A stretch of 64,000 nt of DNA from Wallemia ichthyophaga EXF-994 (lineage: Eukaryota; Basidiomycota; Wallemiomycetes; Wallemiales; Wallemiaceae): positions 62,001-126,000 of the forward strand of contig NW_008806295.1 of assembly GCF_000400465.1 (NCBI RefSeq), read 5' to 3'. Shown here one piece after another: positions 43,401 to 56,231 of this stretch. A model generated the notes under the pieces. The model was not told where the DNA came from. It worked only from the letters and a program-made list of their open reading frames with translations, and made no database searches. The translations under genes and the position numbers were made by a program. How positions within the stretch are numbered: position 1 is the stretch's first letter; every line of letters begins with the position of its first letter.

Positions 43401-46400
43401 CTAATCCTCGATTTTGACGTCGACATTCGCATCAACGTTCTCAGCGCTGTCAGACATCTGAGATGCTAGATCAGCTACAGGCGTGAAAGAGGGAATGTGC
43501 ACGTCGGGCAACAGTAATGACAACAAATCGTCCTCTGATTCTTTGTTAGTGTTGTGGTTTGAAACAAGCATAATACACACTTTTTGCGATAAAATCACCC
43601 TTTGTTTGTGCTTTCTCCAGACTTTCCATATCGTTGGTTGAGAGTGTCGCATTCTGTTGACTCTTGATATAAAGTGATTGGCCTTTCAAAGCAGCCAAAT
43701 CTAGTATTGCTTCATCGATAGTGTCTGTGGATGCATAAGTGTATACCTTGACGGATTGGTGTTGGCCCATTCTATCGACTCTCCCGATAGCTTGCAACTC
43801 TAGTGGAAAATTTGCGATTGGATCAATAAAAATAACGACAGAAGCCATCGTTAAATTCAATCCACTCGATTGACGCTCACCATTCAGTAAACAGACATCC
43901 ACATCATCAGACTTCTTGAACATTTCTAGCTTTCTGACATCGCTCCCAAGTGTATACGTGATATCGTTTTTCTGGAATGCTCGTTCTACGATCTGCATAC
44001 CACTTTGCCACGAAGAAAAGACAACTGACTTTACTTTTTGGGCTCGAAGCGTCAAGATGTGCTTGCAGAGGGTGTCGATCTGAAAATAGAAAGTCAGAAA
44101 AACCCCTTATCAGAACACAACATACCTTCACACCATGTCCTTGGGTGAAGATCTTCTGTTCCTCTATTTCAAACATTTCATGGGACGGGATGATATTATA
44201 CTGTGGTCGAACTCGCTTCTGGATAGTCTCTCCTATTGCTTGAACATTTGAGTTGTCACTTTCAGTCTCAACACTTTTCTCTTTACCCTGTGAAGTTTTG
44301 TGGACCTTGATTTTGTGAAGAGATGATGAAGACAACTTTGTTCTGCAATGTGGACACTCAGGTCTTGACTGAAACCACCTATTGAGACAAGACTGACAGA
44401 ATATGTGTCCACAAGAAGTAATCACACCATTAGTAAATGGCAGCGTACATATGGCACACTCGCTTGCATCATCTTCGGACGAATTCTTGATATGATGCAG
44501 ATAGTTCAATTTCGCTCTACCTCCTTGAACATTGCGCGACGCGACAGCCTCTATCCTATCAGCTTCTGCGATTTCTTGAAGAATAGTACGGTCACCCTCT
44601 TCCTGCCTCTCAACGTCAAGTGGGGCAACAGAATCACTCAAAATCTGTAACTGTTTGAAGTAAAGAACTCTAGAATTGAAAGTACCCAAGAAGTCATCTT
44701 TCTCGAGATTCAGAGTGCGTGTCAAATCACGTTGCTTGTCGTAGACATCATGCAGTCTCGATTGCAACTCCTTGAACGCCTTAACGTTATGCTTGGGTAT
44801 TCTACTAGATTCCGTCTTTAGTTCTGATATCAGCTTTCTGAATGGCCGATCCTTCTTTGTGATACGCAGAGCTTGGCGTTCAAGTTTGAGTTGACGGCGA
44901 AGAACATCCTGCTCTGTGTCAATGACTTGGTCTTTCTCAACTTCTATTGCATTGGCAAGCATCATCTCCTCTCTAGCTTTGGCGTTTGCGTTCGCGCGGC
45001 GCTTGCCAACCAGACCCTTTTCGTTTTCGTCTGATACGTCGACTATCCCCAGAACCTCTCTCCGGTCTTTGATAGAAGATTCAAAAGCCTCCAAATAAAT
45101 CTCTAGATTAGCTTGCAGCTCGGCGTCCTCTCCATATGCTTCAGTGCTGGCTTCCACCTTGTCAATTGGATTGAGGATGCCTTCCAGAATCTTTTGACGC
45201 TTGTCAATAATGAAGTTGGCTAGCTCGTTAAGTTTGGCAATGACTGTATCTAAATTTAAAAGAATTGATGGGATACGCTCTTCACGATCAACACCTTCCT
45301 CGTCAATGCCTTCGTTCTCGCCAACCTCAGCATACTTCTTTGGCGTTTTTTTCTTGGCCATCTCAGCCAGTGGCTTAGCGGTAGCAACGATATTAGGGTC
45401 TAGACCCAGCTCGACACCAGAAACATAGTTTATTTTCAGATCATCCTTCTTGGGCTCAATTCTTTTCTTGATATTTTCAGATAGAGCATCTACGCGTTTG
45501 TTGTAGATCTCAATGGCATGACTAAGTAATTTTGCTCTATCAGCATCAGCGGCGGTATAATTGATATCCTCTTCCTCTTGTACTTGCTGTTGGTGGCCAA
45601 TATCACCGAGAATTAAATGCGCTTGATGGATAACCAATAGCATGTCGCGGTGTCTATTCAAGAGGTTCGAAAGATGGGACTGCCAGTCCTTCCTCGATTG
45701 TGCTTCTTCAGCTGTCTCAACGACGTCATTGGACTTTTCTTTAAAAGCAATAACAGCACCCGTGTGCTCAACAATATCCTCAACAACGTCCTTCGGCTTT
45801 TTCACTCTATGTTGATGAATCTGTTCCTGAGCATTCTCAAGGACTTGATTAGCTTCAGAAAGTACTGTCATAAGTAGTAACTTTGCTCCATCACGATTAG
45901 GTGGATCGAGAAGTAGCCGCAGTCTTGCAACTTTAACGGAAGATGCCAACTGAAAAAAAAAATTAGATTGTTCGTGGCTCAACAACCTCACTTACAGCGG
46001 ATCTTTGTTCTGTAACGATATGAGAATATGAACTCTCAATCATCCTATCTAGCACTTGATCAACGGTTCTAAATGTTTTTCCTATAATGTCTTTCGTAGC
46101 TGAGTGTGTCTGAGGATGTGTGGTGAGTTGCCTGAGCTTTGTTATCCAAACTCTTAGCTTGCTGATATCAAAGGAAGGATCATTAGCATCCAAATAGTCG
46201 CCGCGTTCATTCAAACCAATTTCACTGAGCGCTTGCTTGTACTGCTCATCAATGTATGCCTGCTCAGCAGCTCCCATATTCAGTGGAACTATGTAACGCT
46301 GGAGTGGAGGAATTTGCAACTGCTTCTTTACATGATCTTTGGTTGTGCGCACGCAAATGCTCTGTATTAGTCGCGTGAAGTCATGCGATAAACCATGAGT

Positions 46401-48523
46401 CGCAAAAGCCGCGAAGGTTTTCTTATCAATAAGTCGACCATCTAACTGAAATCCAAGATAGCGAAGTATGGGCAGAAGCTGTTCAATAGAGCCAGTAATC
46501 GGAGTGCCTGAACAAGCGACAGACGTTTGGCGGGGAATGAGTGCTGTCATTTCGGCGGACTTCTTAACTCCAGACAATTGAATCTCATCTTGAGCGACAC
46601 GATAGAAGGTGCATGAGACTAGCGGTGACATGGGTATGTAGTCGTTTTTGTACTCTACACCGTTTCTACGTGCTCTAGGTTGGCGCTCATGAGCAACCAC
46701 TAAATCTTTTGAAAAAGTGCTGTATGTACTGAGGATGAGGTCAAACTGATTAAAAAAGTCTTGGACGATACTCCTGTTGGTGAGAACGCTTTTACTTTCA
46801 TAGTCAAAGTTATCGTGATTATTCATGAAACTAAAGAGTTGTGGGAAGTTATCCACGTACTCCAAACCATGCTGTTTGCACTCTTTAAGGCTTCCAAAAC
46901 TATCAAACGTGTACTTGGGCTGTGGGGCTTTCCGCTTAGTACCACCTGTAAGGTTAACGCGCGTGCCATCTGCAAGAAAGTCACGCTGAGATTTTGAGCC
47001 ACTCGAGTTAAAGAGTTCAAGCTGTTGGATGGAGAATTGCGGGACAAAATCGTCATCATCTTGCTTTTTCACTTTCTTTTTTGTGGGAGGAGGCTCAATG
47101 TCTTCTTCCTGTTTCACTTGTGTTTGAGGCGGTGGTGATGCTGATAAAGGTTTCCCCTCTAACTCTTCTGGCTCTCCTGGCTCTCCCTTCGCTACTGTAT
47201 TGGCAATTCTTGCGGATGTGAGCAGAGCATCCATGCTTTTATAGCCATTATATACAAGCAATTTGAGATCAGGAGTATGCTCTCTGGCCTCGTCTACCCA
47301 TTGCTGCAACAAGTGATCTGGTGTGACTATCAGCGAAGTCTTCACAAAACGTTGGTATGATTCAGTTTCTTGGTTGGACCATTCTTGAGCTCGCTCTTTA
47401 TTTTGGGCAATGAGACCGAGTATCTCAACAGTCTGGAAGTGCGTAAGCAAATTAACGGAGCTGTTACAGAGTCACATACCTTTCCTAAGCCCATCTCCTC
47501 GCACAACATACTGCCATTGATAGAGGTCTTGGGTGGTTGATTGTTTTGCCTAAATTGTGCTGATATCGCAGAGTACTGCCACTCGTCTGTCAACTGGATC
47601 CATCCAGGCTCAATAATATTGTCTGGATTGTCTTCCCGCCCCTGCATGAACTCAATTGAGCTTTTTTGGAAGTCTTTGAGAGGCGTTTTGAGATAACTGG
47701 TGCTGACAGTGTTGGCAATTGGGGTTGCTGGTTGAAGGATAGAATAGAAAAACTGAGTAGACAGCCTGATTGGTGTGGTAGGCTTAGGCACAAGCGGTGG
47801 TTTATACCGCATTAAAAGCAGCTTCAACGAGTCATTTGGAGCTTCTTGAATGAGTTTCTGCTTCAGGAAAACCTTGAGAGTTATGATAATTTGAAATTCA
47901 ACATCTTCAGCATTATCCGATGAGGTAGGACATGTTATTAGTTTGGCTGTGGGTAAAACATTTGCCACAGATTGATTTTGAGACAGCGTACCAACAGCAA
48001 CAGCAGCATTAACCCAGCCATTAACCCTCTTCAAAATGCTTGTATCTTCATCACTCTTAATGTATCCAAACCCGTTAGCTTTCAACCATTCTTTCTCCTC
48101 ATTTGGTACTTTATTCGGCAATGACGCAATGAAGCCATCAGCGACATCCGTAAATTTACCAGGGATGCGCACCCGTGGCGGCATAAAGTACATGCCCTTA
48201 TATTGAGCAGACGCCTGTAGCTGAACCTTTCCAAATTCGATTGTATGCGATTCGTTGTAGGGCTTTGGCAGCGATTGCTTGAGGTTGTTGATTGAATTAG
48301 AAAACCAGGAAGGCCGTGAATCATCTTCAGGCTCAGATGTTATTGTGAAAGTGTGATCGACGATCTGCAAGCCTTCGAGTGAAGGTGGCGTGTGCATTGG
48401 ATGGTCCACTGGTTGCGGAACTGAGATCCCATTTTTGAAATTGTTTATTTGAGTTTTGAGGGAGCGTAAGAGTGGTTTACAGCTACCAACGTCCAGGCTG
48501 TGGGTTGAATTCGTTGACGCCAT
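43401..48523 (-). CDS. SNF2-family helicase with RING finger (IRC20/SHPRH-like E3 ligase)
   Basis: This is a large chromatin or DNA-repair translocase with ubiquitin-ligase activity. Five exons (48523-47480, 47432-45996, 45949-44126, 44079-43581, 43540-43401), introns 40-47 nt, 1647 residues. Motif I (CEEMGLGKT) is split by the first intron; Ia SLIVTPDHLLQQW, II AQDEIQ (DEAQ-like, as in SHPRH), III ACSGTPI. A long helical insert precedes the C3HC4 RING (CAICTLPFTNGVITSCGHIFC, then CLNRWFQ and CPHCR). The C-terminal helicase half has VVFSSWQSG, LNGERQSSGLNLTMAS and QAIGRVDRMGQH (motif VI). This RING-between-helicase-lobes order is the Irc20/SHPRH layout. Confidence 0.9.
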
Positions 48524-48674
48524 GGCTGTACGAGATAACAACGTTTCAGTATTTGTACATTCAAATATTCTAAACAATTGTACATTTATTGCAAATATAA
48601 GTGAAATTGTGAAAGTGTGAAAATATTCAAGATATCAGCGAGACCAGCGCCACAACTAAAAACTACATATCTAT

Positions 48675-51600
48675 TCAACTTTGTCCGAACTTAGATCTGG
48701 GGCTGTCGAAACCCTTCTTAGACTTCTCAACTATATTTGCAGACTGGAGGTTCTTGATTTCATGTTCCAGCGTCTTCCTAGGTCCTCTGCGGACGGAGCT
48801 ATTCGACTTTAGGCCATCATAAGCAGGTAGTGGCTCAGGAGTCTCTTTCACACTGTTCTTACGCGACAGGCTATCCGTCGGTCTCGACCTGGATGGTGTT
48901 ATCATAGATGCAGCTCGCGAATGTCCTCTGCGAACTGGCGTTGTTGGTTGATCAATAGAAGATGCAGGCCTTGATAGATAGGGTGAAGGACTTCTGTTCT
49001 CATCATACTTATCTTTGTCCTAAAATTGAATAGTCAGCCTCAACGATATATGATAGCGATCTAACTCACATCTCTCCAGTTCAAGATATCTTTGCGAAGA
49101 TCTGTAATTGTGCTTCTCTGCAATCTGACGACATCGTTCAACTTATCAATCTCCTTATCGTCAGTCTTAGTAAGTGGAGTTGACTGGGCTCGAAGATTGG
49201 GCGACGAAGCTCTATCAAAGAGTTTCCTGGCAGCGCCACTCTCAAAGCTCATTCTAGACGATGCATGAGATGATTGTGTTGGTTGTGGTAGTGGTCGGGC
49301 TTTAAGCTTTGATAATTCAGAAGCTTGTCTCTGGATGACGGTATTCAGTTCGCTGACACGGTCTTGCAATTCTACGTATTCTTCCATACGCTTAGCAATA
49401 TGCACTTGACCAAACCCTTCATTATCATCTTGACTATTTTGACGCTCAATGTATTCTTCAATCTTGGTCTCGAGTTCCTTTATTATGCTATCTTTTTCCA
49501 CAAGCGTTGACGTGAGTTTGGTAGCCATTCCCCGTGCATCGCTACTCTCTTTCTCTGCTGTACCTAAACGCTCTTGGAACTCAACGTCTTCTTCTGCACG
49601 ACTGTTGATAAGTGCAGCCATCTCTGCTTCTGAATTTTTCTTGGCAGATTCTTGAGCTTCACGAACTGTCGTCAACTGAACAGTAGCTAAAGCGAGTTCC
49701 TCTTGAACTTTATTGAGGCTTTCTTGGTGATTTGCCTCCGCTTCTTCTACCACACGTTTATTATCGATATGCTGGGATTTGATGTCACGGTTGAGAGATT
49801 CTTTCTCGGCCAACATCTCAGATACTTGAGCCTTAAGGGATGTGTGTTCCTGTTCGCGCTCCTCGCTACTTTTCTTACGTTCTTCCGCCTCTTTTGTGAC
49901 ATTTTTGAGGTCTGCTTTGAGCTGTTCTCTCTCATCCTCACCTTCTTTATTGTCTTTTTTAAACTTATCGGCATCCTTGACTAATTTATCTATTTCAAGT
50001 TTGTGGTTTTCAATTTCTCCCTGCATGCCATCCTTGAGGGTGTTATGAGATTGCTGAAGTTCTTTGTATGTGTTCTCAAGTCTTGAAGTTTTATCCTCTT
50101 TCTCGGCTTTGAGCTGGTCGTGATTGGTTTGCAAGGTATTGTGAGTAGATTGCAGAGTTTCAAGAGCGCTCTTTGTAGAGGCATGCTTGTCTTTGTGAGT
50201 GTCGCGATCTATTTCTGCTGTCTTTTGTGCATTTATAGCAACTTTCAAAGAATTTTCAGCGGTTTCTAATGCATTGGCAACTTTGCTAGACTCTTCTTTC
50301 AATTCATCAAGATCCTTTTCAGCAGACAGCCGGGCGTCTTGAGAGACCTTTTGCGCGGCAACAGACATTTCAAGCTCTTCTTTGAAGCCATTGCACTCCT
50401 TCGTGGCATCGTTATACTTGTTTTCTGCTGCTTGAATTTGAGTTTTGAAATTATTCAAGTCCTTCTCATACGTCTCAAGCTTAGCAAGCAGACCATCTCT
50501 CTCGCCAGCTGCCTTCTCCTTTTCACTTTTCAGATTCTCGCCTTCTTTGAGCATTTCCTCCAGGCAATTCTCTTTCTCTTGGGATTCAGATTCAAGTACG
50601 CTAAGACGACCATTGAGTTCATCACGCTCCTTTTCGGCAGCCAGCTGAACTTCTTGAGATAACTTTTGTGCAGCGATAGCCTTTTCAACCTCTTCTTTGA
50701 AGCCATTACGTTCGCTGGTAACTTGGCTATACTTGTCTTCTGCAGATTGTAGTTGACTTCTGATGTCTTTCATATCATTTTCATAATTTTCGACTTTACC
50801 AAGCAAATCATCTCTATCCCTAGTCACTAAATTCTTATCGCTCACCATGTTCTCATTCTCCTTGAGCATCTCCTTCAGACGACTTTCTTTCTCTGTAAAT
50901 GCAGCCTCGAGTGTGCTTATACGACCGTTGACTTCATCACGCTCCTTTTCAATTTCTTTCAGCTCATTTTCAGCTACGTTCTTACGTTCATCTGCAGACT
51001 TGAAGTCGTCTTGCAGGAGATCGTTCTGGGATTGTAGTGATGACAGCCGCAGCTCATCGTCCTGTCTCGCTGATTGAAGATTGGAGAACTCAGACTTGAG
51101 ATCTTCAATCTCCTGACTGTTACTGATATCGTTCTCTGTTTGTTCCTTTTGTGAAATAAGCAACTTTCTCAGCTGTTCGAGTGTGTCCGATAGCTGCTTG
51201 TTCAGATTCTCGTTTTCATCCTTCACTCTGGAAATCTCCTCACTAAGTTCACCTTTGTTCTCTTCAACGCTGTCGAGCTCTCCTTTGGCTTTTAGCTGTA
51301 CTTCTAGATCTTCAATGCGAGAGCTTGTTTCAGCCTGCTCAGATCTTACTTCTTGTAGCTGCAACTTGAGTGAATCAATCTCGTCATCTTTCTCTCGCAT
51401 CCGAGAATCTTGATCTCCCTGGGGCATATGTTAGTCAGTCTAGGTGAAAATTGAAAATGACTCACACTCTCATCAGTAGAATCAGGTATACCCGTCGAAA
51501 GCACTCTTCGCTTGTTCATGGGAATGTTAAATCCAGGTGCTGACACTCCGAGACCCATATCAGACAGTCGTCTACTCTGTCCATGTTTAAGATGCGACTG

Positions 51601-53183
51601 TCGTCTACTGCTCATATCTTCACTATCAATGTTCGTACTGTTGAGAACTAATTTACGAGCTTCTCCGAGGTCCTTGTTTAATTGATCAATTTGCTCATTC
51701 TGATAAGACACTTTCTCATCATTTGCTGCTCTCTCTTCAGCAATAGCATGCCGGATTTCTTCATACTTGTTAGATTCCAGCTCTGCGACTTCTTTCTGGA
51801 GTATTTTGATCTGAGTGATGTGCTGCTGCAACAGTGCATCCTTGGTACCATCCAGTATATCACCACGCTTAGCCTGTATCTTGACCTTCTTTATTGTGCG
51901 TGCGAATTTGAGTGTGTCGAGTGTGGCGTTGTGATGATCCATTCCGTCGGCTATGGTGCACACCACACCGACTCTGGCATCACCTGACAAGGACGGTTTG
52001 AGGAGGTAAGTGAGTTTGCTATTACGGAAAGGTATATGAGCTGGTTTTGGGGTCTTGACAATCTCGCTGATAACTGTTGAAAGTGCAAGTAAAGATTTAT
52101 TGATATTGCTACCTTCTAACCGACGTGATGAGTCTGTCGTAGCTTTCTCACTACCAGCCAAATCTATCAGGTTGAGTGTCGATTTACGAGATATAGAGTT
52201 CTTGGTGAGGTTTGATTGTCTTTCTGAAGATTCTACGACGATTTGGAATACACAGTGCGATCTGCTACTTCTGTCATTCCAGTCAGTGGCACCAACGTGA
52301 CGATTGAGATCACCCTGGTCTTTCAGTGCAAGAACTTCTTGTGGAGTTGTGACTAGCACTTCAGTGAGATTCTCTACGAATGTATTGCCACCTTGATTTT
52401 CACGAACTCGTAGCTCTTCATTTTGTGTAGAAGGACCGAGAAGATCACGTAATTTCTCATTGTATATTTCCAAATAACGTACTCTGAGAAGAAACTCACG
52501 CGAAGGATCCTATTTGACGCGTAAATGAGACATATAAAGACGCGTTAGATGACACTTACGTCATAGATTTCTTCGAATACTTGTTCGACGGCTAGAGGAA
52601 TGATACCAGGTTCATCTTCAGTACCCGTGAGAGTATGAGTTTTACCAGAGCCAGTCTGACCATAAGCAAAGACGGTTGAGTTGTAACCGACCATGGAGGA
52701 GTGAATCAGTCTGGTGATGTGACTATCATACAAAGAGCAAGTACGAGCAGGGGGGAGGAGAAGACTGTCGTAAGTGAATTCACTGTTCTTAGAGTGCCTG
52801 GTAGGAGTACCTGCGCTTCTCTTTTCGACAAGGGGGTGATTTGCGCTAAGGGCAATTGTATTCGTTGGTTTGTTGATATCGTACAAGTGATGTTTCTTGT
52901 GTACGTTTGCATTTATGTGATTTGGGGAGAGAGCAACTGGATTCACCTCATTTGGGCGCATTCTAACGAAAACTTGAACTTGTTCTGGCTTCTGTGTGTC
53001 ATCGATGACTTGCTTACGGCGCATATGACGGGGAGTTGGGGGAAGAGGAATTAAATCGTCCTCACTGAGCTCATCTAATGAAGGAGGATTCGATGTCGGT
53101 GAAGGTGGTGCTTCCGTTGGTGTAAACGCGGCCGTTGGCCTCCTGTAGCCCGTTGGAATCTGATTCTTTACTTTAAGCTTCAT
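48675..53183 (-). CDS. Kinesin-7 (CENP-E-like) motor with very long coiled coil
   Basis: This is an N-terminal plus-end kinesin. Four exons (53183-52560, 52509-51466, 51418-49070, 49019-48675), introns 47-50 nt, 1453 residues. The motor has VQVFVRMRPNE, the P-loop GQTGSGKTHTLTG, switch I NDRSSRSHCVFQ, switch II LIDLAGSEKA and NINKSLLALSTVI. The neck follows at TLKFARTIKKVK. About 800 residues of coiled coil follow, including two near-tandem 105-residue units. The Ser/Arg/Pro-rich tail (RPASSIDQPTTPVRRGHSR) looks like a phosphorylation and microtubule-binding site. It is far longer than yeast Kip2 and nearer CENP-E. Confidence 0.9.
50321..50950 (-). repeat. Two tandem 105-residue (315-bp) units in the kinesin rod
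   Basis: EKERDEVNGRISTLE and EKERDELNGRLSVLE start the two units, which align without gaps over 105 residues (KEMLKENEN with EEMLKEGEN, NGFKEEVEK with NGFKEELEM, AAQKLSQE with AAQKVSQD). 105 is exactly 15 heptads, so the coiled-coil register is kept. This is an internal duplication in the rod. Confidence 0.85.
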
Positions 53184-53541
53184 GAGAATATCGTCAAAGT
53201 CGTAATTAAGGCCAATAGATGTTATTATTACGCGTATTTTTAATTTTTATTAGATTTTTATAATTTTTATAATTTGGTGATGGCTGAATTGGGCTGAACT
53301 GCTGGACGGCTCCAAGTTGGGTTATGGATCCACGAATCTTGTGAGGCGGAGCTGGATTTGGAAATAATTGAAAATTAATTCAAACGTTGCAGGAGAAATT
53401 TCTCAGTTCTATTAGCAATCGCAGGTGTTGCTGGATATAACGTAAAGTCAAATATCGATAAACGCAGATTCGTCAAGGTTGGAGCGTGTTTTATATCTCC
53501 TTTCGACATACTCACATGCCTATAGCACCAACAATACCGCA
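53184..53541. other. Divergent promoter between the kinesin and methyltransferase genes
   Basis: AT-rich near the kinesin start (aattttta runs at 53236-53275). No coding pattern beyond in-frame extension of the next gene, which is open to 53479. Confidence 0.5.
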
Positions 53542-54178
53542 ATGAGAAAGAATTACGAGCAAGGAGTGGATAAGTATTACACTCAAGTCCACGACAGTTA
53601 CAGGAATCCTCATTTCTACGCTATCACCAAATGCCTCAGTCAATTTCTTACAAACCACCCTAAACCTGCTAGCGTTGTTGACTTGAGTTGTGGAAGGTTG
53701 GTTCCTGCTACCTTTACACATATAAACATGACGCTTACACTCAAACAACAGCGGCGAAGTCACGGAAATACTCACAAACTTTTACAGGCGCAGGAACCAA
53801 CAAATACCTTCAATCGTAGCGACTGACCCTTTCACAATGTCCGCTTACACTCAACGTACTGGCAGAACCTGTCTCTCACTCAGTTTCCAAGATATAGCCC
53901 ATGGAAAGCTCATTGGGGATTTTCATTTAGTCATCATTTCATTTGCATTGCATTTAATCTCGGATAACAGCGCCTTATACTCTTTCCTCACCCAACTATC
54001 TTATCAATCCAGGTACCTTTGCATACTCAGCCCGCACAAGAAGCCAGAGATCAAACCTTCATGGGGATTTGAAAGGATAAACACTAAGACATTGGAAGCT
54101 GATGATAACGACGAGATATATATCGAGAGGGTTCGACTTCGTTTGTTTAAATCGTATAACTTTGATCAATTTTCATGA
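53542..54178 (+). CDS. Small SAM-dependent methyltransferase-like protein
   Basis: Exon 53542-53696 ends VVDLSCG, and a 55-nt intron (53697-53751) joins it to SGEVTEILTNFYRRR; together DLSCGSGEVTE is a class I methyltransferase motif I. SIVATDPF fits motif II and FHLVIISFALHLI motif IV. 193 residues, short for the fold. Start at the ATG of MRKNYEQGVDKYY; the frame is open further upstream. The target is unknown. The last six coding bases overlap the stop of the convergent gene. Confidence 0.75.
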
Positions 54179-54964
54179 CATGTCCATTGAGGTATCTTCT
54201 TTTTGCTGTGCGTTGTGTGTGTTGTGTGTGTTGTTTGAGTTGTGTGCATTTTGCGCATTTTGTGATAAATATTCATCATAAAGTGCATCTAATTCATCAT
54301 CATCAAAGAGGTCATCGCTATCTGCGGCGTTAGTAGCATTTGCGTCATTGAAATAGGACATATCCATGTTATTGTCCAAATCCTCGGGTATTTCCTCCTC
54401 AGTCTCACTCCAAAACTCAAGTGGATCATAATCTGAGCCAACGCAAAGATCAAACTTGCTTTCTTTTCGCCTAATCTCAGATCTGTAATCCCTTTCGTCA
54501 ATCTTGCTGTCGATTTTATTCTGCAGGTCATCGTCGTCCTCATCAGCCTCCTCATCGAGATTGAAGAGCTGCTTGGAATTTATACGGGCAGAGTCAACAT
54601 CGCGAGCTCTAGACAACTTTCTTAGCTGCTGAGATTTGAACCTTTCCTTCCAAAGTCTTTTCTTAGGATCTGCTGCGTCGTTGGGTGCGAGTGGAGACGA
54701 CGACAGAATCGCGTGACTGAATTTAGATGTCGTTGCAGACGTAGGTGATGAACTGTGATGTAGGTTTGCAACGCGTCTTCTATTCCCACCAATTCCAAAT
54801 TGATCTCCATCGCTCTTTAAATTCCCACTGCCAGTGCCATTCTGCCTGTATCTGTATCGATAGCCAGAATCAAGTGAAGCAGGCTGCGTTGGACGCGTGA
54901 CTCTTTGTCGTGCTGGCTTTGGCTTTGGTGGCGTGCTGCTTCCGATGTTGAATAAATCCATCAT
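54173..54964 (-). CDS. Acidic, low-complexity protein of unknown function
   Basis: 263 residues without an intron. The N-terminal half is basic and Ser/Arg-rich (PKPKPARQRVTRPTQP, GYRYRYRQNG); a helical patch RLWKERFKSQQLRKLSRAR follows; then acidic runs (DEEADEDDDDLQ, SETEEEIPEDLDN, DLFDDDELDALYDEY) and an Asn/His repeat tail (NAQNAHNSNNTHNTHNAQ). It looks nuclear and largely disordered. No family is recognised. Its 3' end overlaps the methyltransferase gene by six bases. Confidence 0.6.
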   Translation of the reverse strand: MMDLFNIGSSTPPKPKPARQRVTRPTQPASLDSGYRYRYRQNGTGSGNLKSDGDQFGIGGNRRRVANLHHSSSPTSATTSKFSHAILSSSPLAPNDAADPKKRLWKERFKSQQLRKLSRARDVDSARINSKQLFNLDEEADEDDDDLQNKIDSKIDERDYRSEIRRKESKFDLCVGSDYDPLEFWSETEEEIPEDLDNNMDMSYFNDANATNAADSDDLFDDDELDALYDEYLSQNAQNAHNSNNTHNTHNAQQKEDTSMDMS

Positions 54965-55270
54965 CTTCGTTGTAAGGAGTCAAGAAGAAGTGATGCTAGT
55001 CAAATTGGCAGGATACATTTGAAATATTTCTTGGCCTGAAGATATGCATTTCTAGTCTATCACGTGTTGCCTTGCTACAAATCTCACTCCCACTGCCATT
55101 GCTTACAATTTGCCTTTGTTTGTCAGAAATTTTCACTCTTTCAACAAAGTCAAAGCGATTCGAGCGCGTTTAAAAAGGTAAAAATATACGTTATTTATCA
55201 AAAATTCTGTTTCGTTTACATCCATCCCCACTAAGTCTCCTTCTTTAACACCGATTATCAAGATCGTAAA
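54965..55270. other. Divergent interval between two genes of unknown function
   Basis: About 300 bp with AT-rich promoter-like sequence; no coding or RNA pattern seen. Confidence 0.5.
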
Positions 55271-56183
55271 ATGTCCAGTAAAGCACCCCGGGCGCTTGTA
55301 ATTAGCCCAAACTCTAAATTTGATATGCAAATGCTTTCAGTACTTCGTCATGTATCTTTACATGGCACATTAACATCTTTTTGTGGTGGCACAGCACCTC
55401 ACCAACTGACACAATACTCGCCACATTCAAATGATATCTTGCTTCAAATCAACAGCAAAGAAGACCTGAAATCTCAATTCACCATATTTGATGTAATCAT
55501 TAACTGCTTTGATCAATCTGCTGACTTCAATAGGGGGAAAGGTATCTCAAACTCTATCGTCATGGCGCTGTCGAAATGCGAAGTTAGGTGAGCTGCTCTA
55601 ATCGAAAGCTCATGAAAAACACCCACTCAACAGGCAGGAAAATATACTTCACCTCCGACAGGGATACTGACAATCGAAAAACTATTTTTTTCAGACGATG
55701 TCTCAACTTCGAAAGTGAATGCCCGCACTTTCGCAGACAAGCACAGCAGCGCTAATATAAAAGTTTTCAGCGTATACGGTGGTATATGCATGCAAGACTT
55801 CTTCGAGGTGTATTTGGAGACCAAGTCAGAGGTGTTTAGGGGAAAGAAACTCTAGTATTTTGAAATGCTAGAGGAGCGCGGCCAAGTATCAGTCGCACTC
55901 ACCTACAAGAGCGACCTATTTCAGGCCACTATGAAGCTTGTTCTGCTAGCTTGGTCAGATGTCGGTAAGACACCCGATCACATACATCTCTACTCCGAAT
56001 GCAGGCCTCTCCGAGAGCAACTGCAGACCTAAGAGACTAGCGATTGAACGCCGCGCACTAGCGCTATTCTCTTTCAAAGCTATGTATTTCAATAGCTACC
56101 AGAAAATTGACTATACCCTCAAAGCGCGTAAAGGTACCCATTTGAGCAATATAGCAGCCAGCGAGCCCTGGACAAAGATGTAA
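55271..56183 (+). CDS. Unknown four-exon protein, 257 residues
   Basis: A gene hidden by short frames. Exons 55271-55582, 55634-55807, 55856-55964 and 56005-56183, introns 51, 48 and 40 nt, keep one frame throughout. It begins MSSKAPRALVISPNSKF and continues with SVLRHVSLHGTLTSFCGG, IFDVIINCFDQSADF, KVFSVYGGICMQDFFEYFEM, ATMKLVLLAWSDVG, and ALFSFKAMYFNSYQKIDYTL near the end. The pattern of buried hydrophobics looks globular and alpha/beta. I do not recognise the family. The first splice site (gttagg) is the least certain. Confidence 0.6.
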
Positions 56184-56231
56184 AAGTAAGAATAAAGGAA
56201 TACATATGCATTAGTTTTACATTATATCACG

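Noticed and set aside
49325-51413. Plus-strand frames opposite the kinesin coiled coil
   Set aside because: Ser/Phe/Leu-rich strings are the antisense of Glu/Lys/Gln-rich heptads.
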